NCBI RefSeq assembly: GCF_900114785.1
Contig: NZ_FOUG01000005.1
Location: forward strand, 248,001 to 312,000
Reading direction: 5' to 3'
DNA length: 64,000 nucleotides
Origin: Variovorax sp. OV329
GTDB taxonomy: Bacteria; Pseudomonadota; Gammaproteobacteria; Burkholderiales; Burkholderiaceae_C
Part shown: positions 11,225 through 20,895 of the stretch, piece after piece
Numbering within the stretch: the stretch's first letter is position 1
Layout: the number at the start of each line of letters is the position of its first letter
Made by a program: the position numbers and the translations under genes
Notes under the pieces: generated by a model
The model's input: the letters and a program-made list of their open reading frames with translations, nothing else
The model's database searches: none
What the model was told of the DNA's origin: nothing

Positions 11225-12541
11225 CTATTGATCGCCCTTGCCTGTAGTACCGGGCCGCGTCCGCTCTACGCCCAGTACGCTCATCGCAGCGTGCCCGTCC
11301 GCAAGGCGCGCGCTCACGCTGGCGCCAGGTACGAGTTGGTCCACGCTGGTGAGGGCATGGCCTTCGCTGTCGGACAGCCAGGCATAGCCTCGCTGCAGCA
11401 CCAGCGCCGGATCCAGCAGTTGCAGCCGCGTGTCGGCATGTGCCAGTCGGCGATGCTGATCGTCGACTGCGCGGCCGAGCACCTGAGGCAGATGTTCCTG
11501 CAGTCGATGCTGGCGCTGCGCCAGGCGCTCGAGCTTCGACAAGGCGCCGAAGTGCATCCGCTGCGCCAGGTGCGAGCATTGCAGTTGCGCGCGTGCGATC
11601 AGGCCCGAGGGCCGGCCAAGCCGGGCGGCTGCCTGGTCCAGGCGCTGGCCCAGGGCATCGACGCGCGAATCCAGGGCTTCGTCCAGGCGCTCCTGCATCA
11701 GCGCGAGCGCGCCCAGCCAGGTATCGCGCGGCGCGCAGGCCATCTCGGCCGCCGCGGTCGGCGTCGGGGCGCGCAGATCGGCGCAGAAGTCGGCGATGGT
11801 GAAGTCGGTCTCGTGCCCGACGCCGCTCACCACGGGCACCGGGCTCTCGACGATGACCCGTGCCAGCAATTCGTCGTTGAAGGCCCACAGGTCCTCCATC
11901 GAGCCGCCCCCGCGGACCAGCAGGATGAGGTCTACGGCAGGTTGCAACGCGTAGAGGCTGCGCAAGGCGCGCACCAGTTCGCCTGGAGCTGCCGCGCCCT
12001 GCACAGCGGCAGGTGCGAGCACGACGGGGATGTGCGGCACCCGTCGGCGCAGCGCCGTCACGACGTCGTGAAGCGCGGCTGCGCCCAGCGAGGTCACCAC
12101 GCCGATCGAGCGCGGCATGGTCGGCAGCGCGCGCTTTCTAGCCGCGTCGAACAGGCCCTGCGCTTCCAGCCGAGCCTTGCGCTGCATGAACTGCTCGAAG
12201 AGCGCGCCCTGCCCGGCGCGCTGCAGGCTTTCCACTACCAACTGGAGATCACCACGCGGCTCGTAGACGGCAAGGCGCCCGCGCACCTCCACCTGGTCGC
12301 CGTCGCGCGGCTGGAAATCCAGCAGGCCGGCGGCGCGCCTGAACATGGCACATCGCAGCTGGCCGGAATCGTCCTTCAGCGAGAAGTAGCAGTGCCCGCT
12401 CGCAGCGCGCGAAAAGCCCGAGATCTCGCCGCGCACAGCCACCGGGTTGAAGCGTGCGTCCAACACATCGGCCACTGCGTGGCACAGCGCCCCGACATCC
12501 CAGACACGCGCTCCGGCCGGGGCATGGAAGTTATTCGCCAT
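11225..12541 (-). CDS. xseA: Exodeoxyribonuclease VII large subunit
   Basis: XseA is the catalytic subunit of exonuclease VII, which degrades single-stranded DNA together with XseB. The 438-residue product has the N-terminal OB-fold (about residues 12-105, with [22 protein letters not shown]), the nuclease core containing [25 protein letters not shown] and [14 protein letters not shown], and a long helical C-terminal region. The ATG at 12541 is chosen because the homologous proteins begin just ahead of the OB-fold; the frame is open 13 codons further. No xseB gene is nearby, as usual in this group. Confidence 0.96.
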   Translation of the reverse strand: MANNFHAPAGARVWDVGALCHAVADVLDARFNPVAVRGEISGFSRAASGHCYFSLKDDSGQLRCAMFRRAAGLLDFQPRDGDQVEVRGRLAVYEPRGDLQLVVESLQRAGQGALFEQFMQRKARLEAQGLFDAARKRALPTMPRSIGVVTSLGAAALHDVVTALRRRVPHIPVVLAPAAVQGAAAPGELVRALRSLYALQPAVDLILLVRGGGSMEDLWAFNDELLARVIVESPVPVVSGVGHETDFTIADFCADLRAPTPTAAAEMACAPRDTWLGALALMQERLDEALDSRVDALGQRLDQAAARLGRPSGLIARAQLQCSHLAQRMHFGALSKLERLAQRQHRLQEHLPQVLGRAVDDQHRRLAHADTRLQLLDPALVLQRGYAWLSDSEGHALTSVDQLVPGASVSARLADGHAAMSVLGVERTRPGTTGKGDQ

Positions 12542-12860
12542 TACCAAATCCGCCCACGCGCGGGAAGCACTCTTCCACAAGGGTTCGCCCCAGTAGCTGT
12601 CTCAGTGCTTTGACGGCACACATCGACCATGTTCTGGTGCAAGCCCTTGATTCCATTGGAGAAATGACTGCTCAATTTTCGCTCGATCCAATCGGAGGCC
12701 CAGCAGATGCGGGCCCGGCCACGTTCTGCGACCAGTTAGTCACAAAGTTATCAACAGTTTCTGTGTGCTGAATTGGCCACGCATGAAGCTTGCGTGATGC
12801 ACGATGCCGCGGTGGATAATCGCCGCGCATTTGCATTCCTTTACAGTGCCGGAGGGCTCT
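12542..12860. other. Intergenic region between divergent xseA and exbB
   Basis: This 319-bp stretch separates two divergent genes and must hold both promoters. I see no gene in it. It is somewhat richer in A and T around 12735-12760. A GATAAT at 12815-12820 could be a -10 element for exbB with TTGCGT 19 bp upstream, a poor spacing. No terminator-like or riboswitch-like structure is evident. Confidence 0.5.
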
Positions 12861-13493
12861 TTGTTTTCGATCATAGTTGCTGCAGGCTGGCCGATCTGGC
12901 CCCTGCTCTTGTGTTCCGTTCTGGCGCTGGCGCTTGTCATCGAGCGCTTCACCTCCCTCAAGACGTCCAAGGTCCTGCCGCCCAAGCTGCTCGACGAGGC
13001 CATCAACGTCTCCCGCAACTCCGTGCCGGCGCCGGAAATGGTGGCCAAGCTGGAACGCAATTCCTCGCTGGGCGAAGTGCTGGCCTCGGGCTTTCGCGCG
13101 CTGAATGCCAATCCGCGCTCGACCGACGACGACATCCGCGCAGCGATGGAGGCCACCGGCCGCACCGTCGCCCACAAGCTGGAGCGCTATCTCGCGGCCC
13201 TGGCCACCATCGCTTCGTCGGCCCCGCTGCTGGGCCTGCTGGGCACGGTGATCGGCATGATCGAGATCTTCGGATCGCAGTCGCCCACCGGCGGCGCGGT
13301 GGGCTCGGGCAACCCGGCGCAACTGGCGCACGGCATCTCGATTGCCCTCTACAACACCGCCTTCGGCCTGATCGTGGCCATTCCGACGCTGATCTTCTGG
13401 CGCTATTTCCGCAGCCGGGTGGACGAATACCTGCTGAACCTGGAACTGGCCAGCGAGCGCTTCGCGCGCCACCTGGAACTGCTGCGAGGCTGA
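12861..13493 (+). CDS. exbB: MotA/TolQ/ExbB proton channel family protein
   Basis: This is an inner-membrane ExbB/TolQ-type subunit that with ExbD forms a proton-driven motor energising outer-membrane transport. The 210-residue product has a first membrane helix near the N-terminus, a cytoplasmic domain, and two further helices, the middle one carrying APLLGLLGTVIGMIEIF, the family hallmark. I chose the TTG at 12861: it gives the short MFSIIVAAGWPIWPL start seen in this group and has a GGAGGG site directly upstream. An ATG 19 codons earlier (12804) is in frame but lacks such a site. It begins the operon exbB-exbD-lpxK-trm112-kdsB-adk. No tonB is present, so Tol-like function cannot be excluded. 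Confidence 0.93.
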   Translation: MFSIIVAAGWPIWPLLLCSVLALALVIERFTSLKTSKVLPPKLLDEAINVSRNSVPAPEMVAKLERNSSLGEVLASGFRALNANPRSTDDDIRAAMEATGRTVAHKLERYLAALATIASSAPLLGLLGTVIGMIEIFGSQSPTGGAVGSGNPAQLAHGISIALYNTAFGLIVAIPTLIFWRYFRSRVDEYLLNLELASERFARHLELLRG

Positions 13494-13500
13494 GGCCGCC

Positions 13501-13944
13501 ATGAAGCGCAAGAGTTCGATGGATTTCCGTCACGGCTCGCGCGATGAGCCGGAGATCAACCTGATTCCCTTCATCGACGTGCTGCTGGTGATCCTCATCT
13601 TCCTGATGCTCTCGACCACCTACAGCAAGTTCACCGAGATGCAGCTTCGCCTGCCGGTGGCCGACGCGGAAGCGCAGCGCGACTATCCAAAGGAGATCAT
13701 CGTCTCGGTCTCGTCCGACGGCCGCTACATGATCAACAAGACCGCCCTGCCCGAGCGCAGCGTGGACGCGGTCGCCGCCGCCCTTGGCGCCGCGGCCGGC
13801 GGCGGCAAGGACAACGTGGTGATCATCAGCGCCGACGCCAGCGCGGCGCACCAGTCGGTCATCACGGTCATGGAAGGCGCGCGCCGCGCCGGCCTGATGC
13901 AGATCACCTTCGCCACCCAGTCGGCCGCCCAGGCCGGCAAATAG
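13501..13944 (+). CDS. exbD: ExbD/TolR family biopolymer transport protein
   Basis: ExbD is the single-pass partner of ExbB. In 147 residues there is a short cytoplasmic N-terminus, one membrane helix containing [18 protein letters not shown] with the proton-carrying Asp26 (Asp25 in E. coli ExbD), and a periplasmic domain. It starts 7 bp after exbB and its stop lies 2 bp before the TTG of lpxK, so translation of the three is likely coupled. Confidence 0.94.
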   Translation: MKRKSSMDFRHGSRDEPEINLIPFIDVLLVILIFLMLSTTYSKFTEMQLRLPVADAEAQRDYPKEIIVSVSSDGRYMINKTALPERSVDAVAAALGAAAGGGKDNVVIISADASAAHQSVITVMEGARRAGLMQITFATQSAAQAGK

Positions 13945-13946
13945 CC

Positions 13947-14912
13947 TTGGACCTGCAGCGCGCCTGGCTGGAACGCGGCGCGCTTGCGCGGCTGCTGTGG
14001 CCGCTGTCGCTCCTCTTCGGCGCCCTCGCCGCGCTTCGGCGCACGCTTTTCCGGTCCGGCTTGCTGCGTTCGGAGCGTGCCGGCGTTCCGGTGCTCATCG
14101 TGGGCAACGTGGTCGCCGGTGGCGCCGGCAAGACGCCCTCGGTGATCGCCATCGTGCGGCATCTGCAGGCGCGCGGCGTCGTGGTGGGCGTCATCTCGCG
14201 GGGCTACGGGCGCAGCACCGGGGACTGCCGCGAGGTGCTCGCCAGCAGCGCCCCCGACGAGACGGGCGACGAGCCCCTGCTGATCCGCCGCGCCACCGGC
14301 GCACCCACCTTCGTTGCGCGCAAGCGTATCGAAGCTGCGCGCGCACTGCTGGCTGCGCATCCTGCGACCAGGCTGATCGTCAGCGACGACGGGTTGCAGC
14401 ACCTGGCCCTGGCCCGCGACGTGGAGATCTGCGTGTTCGACGACCGGGGCGTCGGCAACGGCTGGCTGCTCCCGGCCGGGCCGCTGCGCGAACCCTGGCC
14501 CCGCCACTGCGACCTGGTGCTGCACACCGGCGATCGGCCCGCCTTTGCAGGGTTTCGCGCGCACCGGGCGCTGGCCGCCGATGCTGTCGGCAGCCAGGGC
14601 GGCAAGGTTCGACTGGCAACCCTTGCAGGTCGGCGCATCGTGGCGGTGGCGGCCATTGCCAAGCCGCAAGGCTTCTTCGACATGCTGCGCGCCGCGGGCG
14701 TGGAACCGGCGCAATGCCTCGCCCTGCCCGACCATCACGATTTCCAGGACTGGGTGCCCGTGGACGCCGGCACCGCCGTGCTGTGCACGGAAAAGGACGC
14801 CGCCAAGCTGTGGCGCGTGCAACCCGACGCACTGGCGGTGCCGCTGGTCTTCGAACCTGAAGCGGAGTTCTTCCGCGCGCTGGATGCAAAGCTATCATCG
14901 CTCGATGGATAG
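13947..14912 (+). CDS. lpxK: Tetraacyldisaccharide 4'-kinase
   Basis: LpxK phosphorylates the 4' position of the tetraacyl disaccharide to form lipid IVA, a late step of lipid A synthesis at the inner face of the inner membrane. The 321-residue product shows an N-terminal hydrophobic helix and the P-loop GGAGKTP at about residues 58-64, followed by a conserved SRGYGR and a SDDGLQH segment. The start is a TTG 2 bp after exbD. Its end overlaps the trm112 start by 8 bp. The context with kdsB matches lipid A/Kdo assembly. Confidence 0.95.
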   Translation: MDLQRAWLERGALARLLWPLSLLFGALAALRRTLFRSGLLRSERAGVPVLIVGNVVAGGAGKTPSVIAIVRHLQARGVVVGVISRGYGRSTGDCREVLASSAPDETGDEPLLIRRATGAPTFVARKRIEAARALLAAHPATRLIVSDDGLQHLALARDVEICVFDDRGVGNGWLLPAGPLREPWPRHCDLVLHTGDRPAFAGFRAHRALAADAVGSQGGKVRLATLAGRRIVAVAAIAKPQGFFDMLRAAGVEPAQCLALPDHHDFQDWVPVDAGTAVLCTEKDAAKLWRVQPDALAVPLVFEPEAEFFRALDAKLSSLDG

Positions 14913-15087
14913 CAAGCTTCTCGAACTGCTCGTGTGCCCCGTCACCAAGGGCCCGCTCACCTGGGACCCGGCCAAACAGGAACTGTGGTCGCGCAGCGCG
15001 CGCCTGGCCTACCCGGTGCGCGACGGCATCCCGGTGTTGCTGGAAAACGAAGCGCGCGTGCTCACCGACGACGAACTGGGCCTCTGA
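14905..15087 (+). CDS. Trm112 family protein (YcaR-like)
   Basis: This 60-residue protein belongs to the Trm112/YcaR family, small proteins encoded between lpxK and kdsB in many proteobacteria. It carries CPVTKGPL near the N-terminus and [12 protein letters not shown] later, the family signature. The second cysteine of the usual CxxC knuckle is replaced by Thr, so zinc binding in the manner of eukaryotic Trm112 is unlikely. Its function in bacteria is not settled. It overlaps the end of lpxK by 8 bp and lies 5 bp before kdsB. Confidence 0.92.
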   Translation: MDSKLLELLVCPVTKGPLTWDPAKQELWSRSARLAYPVRDGIPVLLENEARVLTDDELGL

Positions 15088-15092
15088 ACGCG

Positions 15093-16656
<1,564 letters not shown>

Positions 16657-16668
16657 GCCTGAGGCCTT

Positions 16669-17142
16669 TCAGGCCGGGCTCGAGCGCAGCCCGTAGACGT
16701 TGTTTCCGAGGTAGAGAAACTCCACCCGCATGACCGGATCGCCGGCTTCATCCTTGTGCGTGAAGCCGACGGCGGACACCGTGTCGCCAACCTTGACCTC
16801 CGGGATCCGCCACGCCTGCATGCGCGTGAGCGGGGCGAGTTCCAGTTCCCACTTGCGATCGGTGCGACGCGGCACGGTGGTCTTGGCCAGCAGGCCGGCG
16901 CCATCAACGGGCGCACTTTGCGCCGGCAATGGACGCTGGCGCAGGTCGGCGGGCACCTTCAGCCCGGCAGGCACCTCGATGTCCAGTTCCACGTGCGGGT
17001 TCTGCCAGCGTGACTGCACCACCTTGCCTTCCAGGTAGATCGGGCGGTCCTGGTCGAAGCTGCTCCAGCCGTGGTGAGCCCACGCGGTCCGCAGGGCCAG
17101 CGGCATTCCCGCAGCGACCAGGACGAGTTGGCGACGTTTCAT
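16669..17142 (-). CDS. DUF6152 family secreted protein with predicted N-terminal His-His
   Basis: This 157-residue protein matches the DUF6152 type: a signal peptide, then HHGWSSF directly at the predicted mature N-terminus. The cleavage motif A-W-A ends at residue 22, leaving His23-His24-Gly-Trp exposed. A third histidine, His50, sits in a conserved WQNPHV segment. The rest looks like a small beta-rich domain (GKVVQSRW, KVGDTVSAVGF, RVEFLYLG). The ATG at 17142 is chosen because an AGGAG site lies 7 nt upstream. It is the last gene of a three-gene unit after an asparaginase and a four-helix membrane protein. Function is unknown; a histidine at a mature N-terminus hints at copper binding, which is inference. 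Confidence 0.75.
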   Translation of the reverse strand: MKRRQLVLVAAGMPLALRTAWAHHGWSSFDQDRPIYLEGKVVQSRWQNPHVELDIEVPAGLKVPADLRQRPLPAQSAPVDGAGLLAKTTVPRRTDRKWELELAPLTRMQAWRIPEVKVGDTVSAVGFTHKDEAGDPVMRVEFLYLGNNVYGLRSSPA

Positions 17143-17159
17143 GAGCAGACTCCTTCGGG

Positions 17160-17576
17160 TCAATAGGCGATCCAGCGGCCGCAGAACACGACCGCCACCC
17201 AGATGGCAGTGGACAGCAACATCTGGGCCCTTGCAAGACCATCCAGGCGACGCAGCGAACCCCGCAGGTGGAAGTACAGGGCGTTGCAGCCTGCAGCGAC
17301 GAGCAGGGCCATCTTGGCCAGGAAGTAGTCATTCGCCAGCAGTTCCCCGGGACGGGTCGAAAACATCAGCGCGCCAGTGCATGCGGCCATGCCGAAACCC
17401 ACCAACGCAAGCGTGAGCGACAGCCGCGCGAAGGGCTGCACCGGGATGGCGGCGGCACGGCCGAACACGCGCATCTCCAGCGCCACCAGGTTGCCCAGCA
17501 GAAGCGCAATGCCAAGCACGTGCAAAGCCTCAAAGGCAGGATAGGCCCAGTCGTGCGACTGCAGTGCGGCGAACAT
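17160..17576 (-). CDS. DUF6644 family four-helix membrane protein
   Basis: The 138-residue product is almost all membrane: helices at about residues 14-34, 49-69, 81-100 and 115-134. His19 and the LHVLGIALLLGN segment in the first helix are family-typical and resemble heme- or metal-liganding patterns of small membrane cytochromes, but no second in-membrane His pair is plain. It lies 4 bp after the asparaginase stop and 17 bp before the DUF6152 gene, so the three are surely co-transcribed. Its role is unknown; it is most likely the membrane partner of the secreted DUF6152 protein. Confidence 0.7.
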   Translation of the reverse strand: MFAALQSHDWAYPAFEALHVLGIALLLGNLVALEMRVFGRAAAIPVQPFARLSLTLALVGFGMAACTGALMFSTRPGELLANDYFLAKMALLVAAGCNALYFHLRGSLRRLDGLARAQMLLSTAIWVAVVFCGRWIAY

Positions 17577-17580
17577 GAGG

Positions 17581-18564
17581 CTAGAGCGACGGCGCGCCCA
17601 GCAGTTCCAGCATCAGCGCCACGCGCGCCTTGACCGGGCTGAGCGCACCCGCATCGGGAATCGCGTCGCCTGGCTTGGCCAGGATGCGGCCTTGCGAACA
17701 ACGCGTCGCGCGCACAACGGCAACACCCGCGGCTTGCGCACGGGCCGCCGCCTGCTCGATCTCGTGGTGCAGCGTGCCGTTGCCGGTCGCGGCCAGCACC
17801 AGGCCGCGAATGGCGCCCGACGCGCCCTGGGCCCGCTCGGCGAGCAAGGCGTCGATGAGCGCGCCCCGTGCGCCGGCATGGCTGAACAGGATCTCCACGC
17901 GCGGCGGGTCCAGGTCGTGGGGCCACTGCTGCGCAGCGTCCAGGCCGCGTCCCGCTTCCGGCCACTTGCCCGTGACGCGGACCTGCCCCTCCTCGACGAA
18001 ACCGATCGGGCCTCCATCACCCGACGAAAAGGCGTCGAGTCGGTAGGTGTGGACCTTCTGCACATCGGCCGCTGTGTGCACGACACCGGCACAGACGACA
18101 CTGACGCCCCGCGACCCGTGGGACGCAGCCACCACGACGGCATCACGCACGTTCTGCGGCCCGTCCGGCGACAGGGCGCTGGCGGGCCGCATCGCGCAGG
18201 TCAGCACCACCGGCTTGTCGCTTGCCAGCACGCTGTGCAGGAAGAAGGCCGTTTCCTCCAGCGTGTCGGTGCCGTGGGTGATGACGACGCCGGCAACCGC
18301 GGGGTCGGCCAGCGCCTGCGCGCAACGGCGCGCCAGCGCCAGCCAGATGGAGAACTCCATGTCCTTGCTGTCCACCTGCGCAACCTGCTCGGCCTCGAGG
18401 GACACACCGGCTGGCGCCTCGAGGCCCGCCAACAGTTCGGCCACCGCCACCTGCCCGGCCACGTAGCCGATGTTGTCGCCGCTGGCGGCAGCGCGCCCGG
18501 CGATGGTGCCGCCGGTGCCAAGCACCAGTACGCGGCGCCTGGACGACGCCAATTGTTCGCTCAT
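17581..18564 (-). CDS. Asparaginase
   Basis: The 327-residue product belongs to the bacterial type I/II asparaginase family and hydrolyses L-asparagine (possibly glutamine) to the acid and ammonia. Catalytic Thr20 lies in GTGGTIAG, the second catalytic Thr and Asp lie in [11 protein letters not shown] (about residues 95-105), and CAMRP and DGPQN follow as expected. No signal peptide is visible at the chosen ATG (18564), so it is probably cytoplasmic. The open frame continues upstream through lexA, but that is a shadow. It leads an operon with the DUF6644 and DUF6152 genes and is divergent from lexA with only 85 bp between starts, in which two LexA boxes lie. Confidence 0.92.
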   Translation of the reverse strand: MSEQLASSRRRVLVLGTGGTIAGRAAASGDNIGYVAGQVAVAELLAGLEAPAGVSLEAEQVAQVDSKDMEFSIWLALARRCAQALADPAVAGVVITHGTDTLEETAFFLHSVLASDKPVVLTCAMRPASALSPDGPQNVRDAVVVAASHGSRGVSVVCAGVVHTAADVQKVHTYRLDAFSSGDGGPIGFVEEGQVRVTGKWPEAGRGLDAAQQWPHDLDPPRVEILFSHAGARGALIDALLAERAQGASGAIRGLVLAATGNGTLHHEIEQAAARAQAAGVAVVRATRCSQGRILAKPGDAIPDAGALSPVKARVALMLELLGAPSL

Positions 18565-18581
18565 GCTTGCCAATCCTCGAA

Positions 18582-18601
18582 AACTGGTTAAAAATACAGT
18601 T
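18582..18601. promoter_or_regulatory. LexA box 1 (SOS operator)
   Basis: The 16-mer CTGGTTAAAAATACAG (18584-18599) fits the CTG-N10-CAG pattern of proteobacterial LexA operators, with an AT-rich centre. It lies 20 bp from the asparaginase start and 51 bp from the lexA start. Confidence 0.8.
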
Positions 18602-18620
18602 ACTGGATATGCAGCCAGTA
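18601..18620. promoter_or_regulatory. LexA box 2 (SOS operator)
   Basis: TACTGGATATGCAGCCAGTA is a near-palindromic CTG-N10-CAG site with matching TA flanks on both sides. It abuts box 1 with 19 bp between centres, close to two helical turns, so two LexA dimers could sit side by side. Confidence 0.8.
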
Positions 18621-18649
18621 ACCTTAGGTGGTCCACAGGAGTCCAGCGA

Positions 18650-19333
18650 ATGCTCAACCTGCCCTTTCCCGTCAAGCTTACCGCCCGCCAGCAGCAGATC
18701 CTGGACTTGATCCAGTCCGCCATCGCTCGCACGGGCGCGCCCCCCACGCGGGCCGAAATCGCAGCCGAGTTGGGCTTCAAGTCCGCCAACGCGGCCGAAG
18801 AGCACTTGCAGGCCCTGGCCCGCAAGGGCGTCATCGAGCTGGTCAGCGGCACCTCGCGCGGCATCCGCCTCAAGGGCGATGCGCTGCGCTCCATCAACGA
18901 GTCGCGCAACAACCAGTATTCGCTCCCCCTGCCCGGCCTGGCGCAGCTGGCGCTTCCATTGGTCGGCCGCGTGGCTGCCGGCGCGCCCATCCTGGCCCAG
19001 GAACACGTCGACCAGACCTTCTATGTCGAAAGCACCCTGTTCCAGCGCCAGCCCGACTATCTGCTCAAGGTGCGCGGCATGTCCATGCGCGACGCCGGCA
19101 TCATGGACGGCGACCTCCTGGCGGTGCAATCCACCAGGGAAGCACGCAACGGCCAGATCGTGGTGGCGCGACTGGGCGACGAGGTCACCGTCAAGCGCCT
19201 GCGGCGCAACAAGCAGGTGATCGAGCTGCACGCCGAAAACCCCGACTACCCGACCATCATCGTGCAGCCCGGCGAGCCATTCGAGATCGAAGGCCTGGCC
19301 GTCGGCCTGATCCGCAACACCATGCTCATGTAG
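18650..19333 (+). CDS. lexA: LexA repressor
   Basis: LexA represses SOS genes and is inactivated by self-cleavage when stimulated by RecA. The 227-residue product has an N-terminal winged helix (about 1-75), a linker, and the peptidase domain: scissile bond Ala110-Gly111, nucleophile Ser145 in [10 protein letters not shown], and Lys182 as general base. It is longer than E. coli LexA (202) mainly in the linker and peptidase region, as usual in Burkholderiales. The ATG at 18650 is the natural start. Two LexA boxes at 18582-18620 show autoregulation. Confidence 0.97.
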   Translation: MLNLPFPVKLTARQQQILDLIQSAIARTGAPPTRAEIAAELGFKSANAAEEHLQALARKGVIELVSGTSRGIRLKGDALRSINESRNNQYSLPLPGLAQLALPLVGRVAAGAPILAQEHVDQTFYVESTLFQRQPDYLLKVRGMSMRDAGIMDGDLLAVQSTREARNGQIVVARLGDEVTVKRLRRNKQVIELHAENPDYPTIIVQPGEPFEIEGLAVGLIRNTMLM

Positions 19334-19453
19334 CGAGTTTCAGGGCCGCGCCAGGTGGCGGGCGTATGGCACGAGGCCATCACCCTGACGCGGACCGTTG
19401 TTGTGAAGAAAGCAATCCTGCCTGTGTTCAACCCCAACCATCGTGGAGTTCAC

Positions 19454-19792
19454 ATGGGAATCGCTGTTCTGACCATCGCCGACCTGCTGTCGCCCCTTCA
19501 AGCCTTGGCCCACCGGTGGATGACGCCGCGCCGCAGCCCGCTGTCGTCCAATCTGCGCTACGTGGCGATCCGTCCCGCCTGCGCCGCGCGCGCAGGCGCC
19601 GAGGAAAAGTCGCCTCCACAAGCCCATGCTGCACGTCCTCTTCGCGTCATCCGCGTGGTCGATCCGCGCTCGACCCACAGCGCCAGCCGCGTCGTGATCT
19701 CCGGCCGAATGGACGACGTGTGCGCCGAACTCGACCGCCTCGCTGCCCTCGAGGCGCACTCGCTGCATCCCGTCGCAAGCCGCATGCACTGA
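19454..19792 (+). CDS. Conserved hypothetical protein, 112 residues
   Basis: I cannot assign a function. The start MGIAVLTIADLLSPLQ has a GGAG site just upstream. The middle (about residues 30-60) is Arg/Pro/Ala-rich and probably unstructured. The C-terminal half contains RVIRVVDPRS and SGRMDDVCAELDRLAALEA, a strand followed by an amphipathic helix, which looks like a real small folded unit and has the feel of a conserved Burkholderiales protein. It has no signal peptide or membrane segment. It lies 120 bp after lexA and 79 bp before the dehydrogenase gene. SOS control by read-through from lexA is possible but not shown. Confidence 0.6.
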   Translation: MGIAVLTIADLLSPLQALAHRWMTPRRSPLSSNLRYVAIRPACAARAGAEEKSPPQAHAARPLRVIRVVDPRSTHSASRVVISGRMDDVCAELDRLAALEAHSLHPVASRMH

Positions 19793-19871
19793 GGCTCGTC
19801 GACACGGTGCGGCGCGCCATGACGCGCTGCACAACATGCAGTTACCGAGGCGCAGGGCACAATAACGTGCC

Positions 19872-20879
19872 ATGAATATTGTGATCCTCGACGACTACCA
19901 GGACGCGGTGCGCAAGCTGCGCTGCGCCTCGACGCTCGATGCCTACGCGGCCAAGGTCTACACGAATACAGTCAAGGGCATCGGGCAGCTGTCGGTCCGC
20001 CTGAAGGATGCGGACGTCATTGTCCTGATCCGGGAGCGCACCCAGATCTCGCGGCAATTGGTCGAGAAGCTCCCAAAGCTCAAGTTGATTTCGCAGACCG
20101 GCCGCGCCGGCTCGCATATCGACATCAACGCCTGCAGTGAGTTCGGCGTGGCAGTGGCCGAGGGCACCGGCTCGCCTCAGGCGCCTGCGGAGCTCACCTG
20201 GGCACTGATCATGGCCGCGATGCGCCGGCTGCCGCAGTACATCAGCAACCTCAAGCACGGCGCCTGGCAACAATCGGGCCTCAAGTCGGCCTCGATGCCG
20301 CCAAACTTTGGCCTGGGCTCGGTACTCAAGGGCAAGACGCTGGGCATCTGGGGCTACGGGCGCATCGGCCAACTGGTGGGCCGCTACGGCCAGGCCTTCG
20401 GCATGCAGGTGCTGATCTGGGGCAGCGACGCGAGTTGCGCCAAGGCGCGCTCGGACGGCTTCCAGGTGGCTGCCAGCCGCGAGGCGCTGTTCACCTCGTC
20501 CGACGTGCTGTCGGTGCACCTGCGCCTGACCGAAGATACCCGTAGCGTCGTACGCCTTGAAGACTTGGCGCGCATGAAGCCCACGGCCTTGTTCGTCAAT
20601 ACGTCGCGGGCCGAACTGGTTGAGCAGGACGGCCTGCTGGCCGCGCTCAACCGCGGCCGCCCCGGCATGGCTGCCATCGACGTGTTCGAAAGCGAGCCGC
20701 CGCTGCAGGGCCACGCACTGCTGCGCCTGGAGAACTGCATCTGCACGCCCCACATCGGCTATGTGGAGCAGGAGAGCTACGAGATGTACTTCGGCCAGGC
20801 CTTCGACAACGTGGTGAGCTTCATCAAGGGCAACCCCACCAACATCGTCAACCCGGGCGCGCTGCAGGTGCGGCGTTGA
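19872..20879 (+). CDS. D-2-hydroxyacid dehydrogenase family protein
   Basis: This 335-residue NAD(P)-dependent oxidoreductase belongs to the phosphoglycerate dehydrogenase-like family. The Rossmann motif GYGRIG is at residues 161-166, and the catalytic triad Arg246, Glu275 and His294 (TPHIGY) is complete. The C-terminal ACT domain of SerA is absent. The substrate is not evident; 2-hydroxyacids such as hydroxypyruvate or glyoxylate are possible. It is a lone gene that converges on fimV with 16 bp between the stops. Confidence 0.9.
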   Translation: MNIVILDDYQDAVRKLRCASTLDAYAAKVYTNTVKGIGQLSVRLKDADVIVLIRERTQISRQLVEKLPKLKLISQTGRAGSHIDINACSEFGVAVAEGTGSPQAPAELTWALIMAAMRRLPQYISNLKHGAWQQSGLKSASMPPNFGLGSVLKGKTLGIWGYGRIGQLVGRYGQAFGMQVLIWGSDASCAKARSDGFQVAASREALFTSSDVLSVHLRLTEDTRSVVRLEDLARMKPTALFVNTSRAELVEQDGLLAALNRGRPGMAAIDVFESEPPLQGHALLRLENCICTPHIGYVEQESYEMYFGQAFDNVVSFIKGNPTNIVNPGALQVRR

Positions 20880-20895
20880 AGTTGGGGCGCCCCGC

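Noticed and set aside
12748..12756. TTATCAACA resembling a DnaA box
   Set aside because: It has a mismatch to TTATNCACA, is single, and lies near no replication gene; an origin is not supported.
12804..12860. ATG-started longer version of exbB
   Set aside because: No ribosome site and the extension is not family-like; the TTG at 12861 has GGAGGG just upstream.
16657..16674. GCCTGA/TCAGGC hairpin after adk
   Set aside because: Only a 6-bp stem without a T-run on either strand; not called a terminator.
20881..20895. GGGGCGCCCC palindrome between the D-2-hydroxyacid dehydrogenase and FimV-like genes
   Set aside because: It has no loop and no T-run; probably chance in GC-rich DNA.
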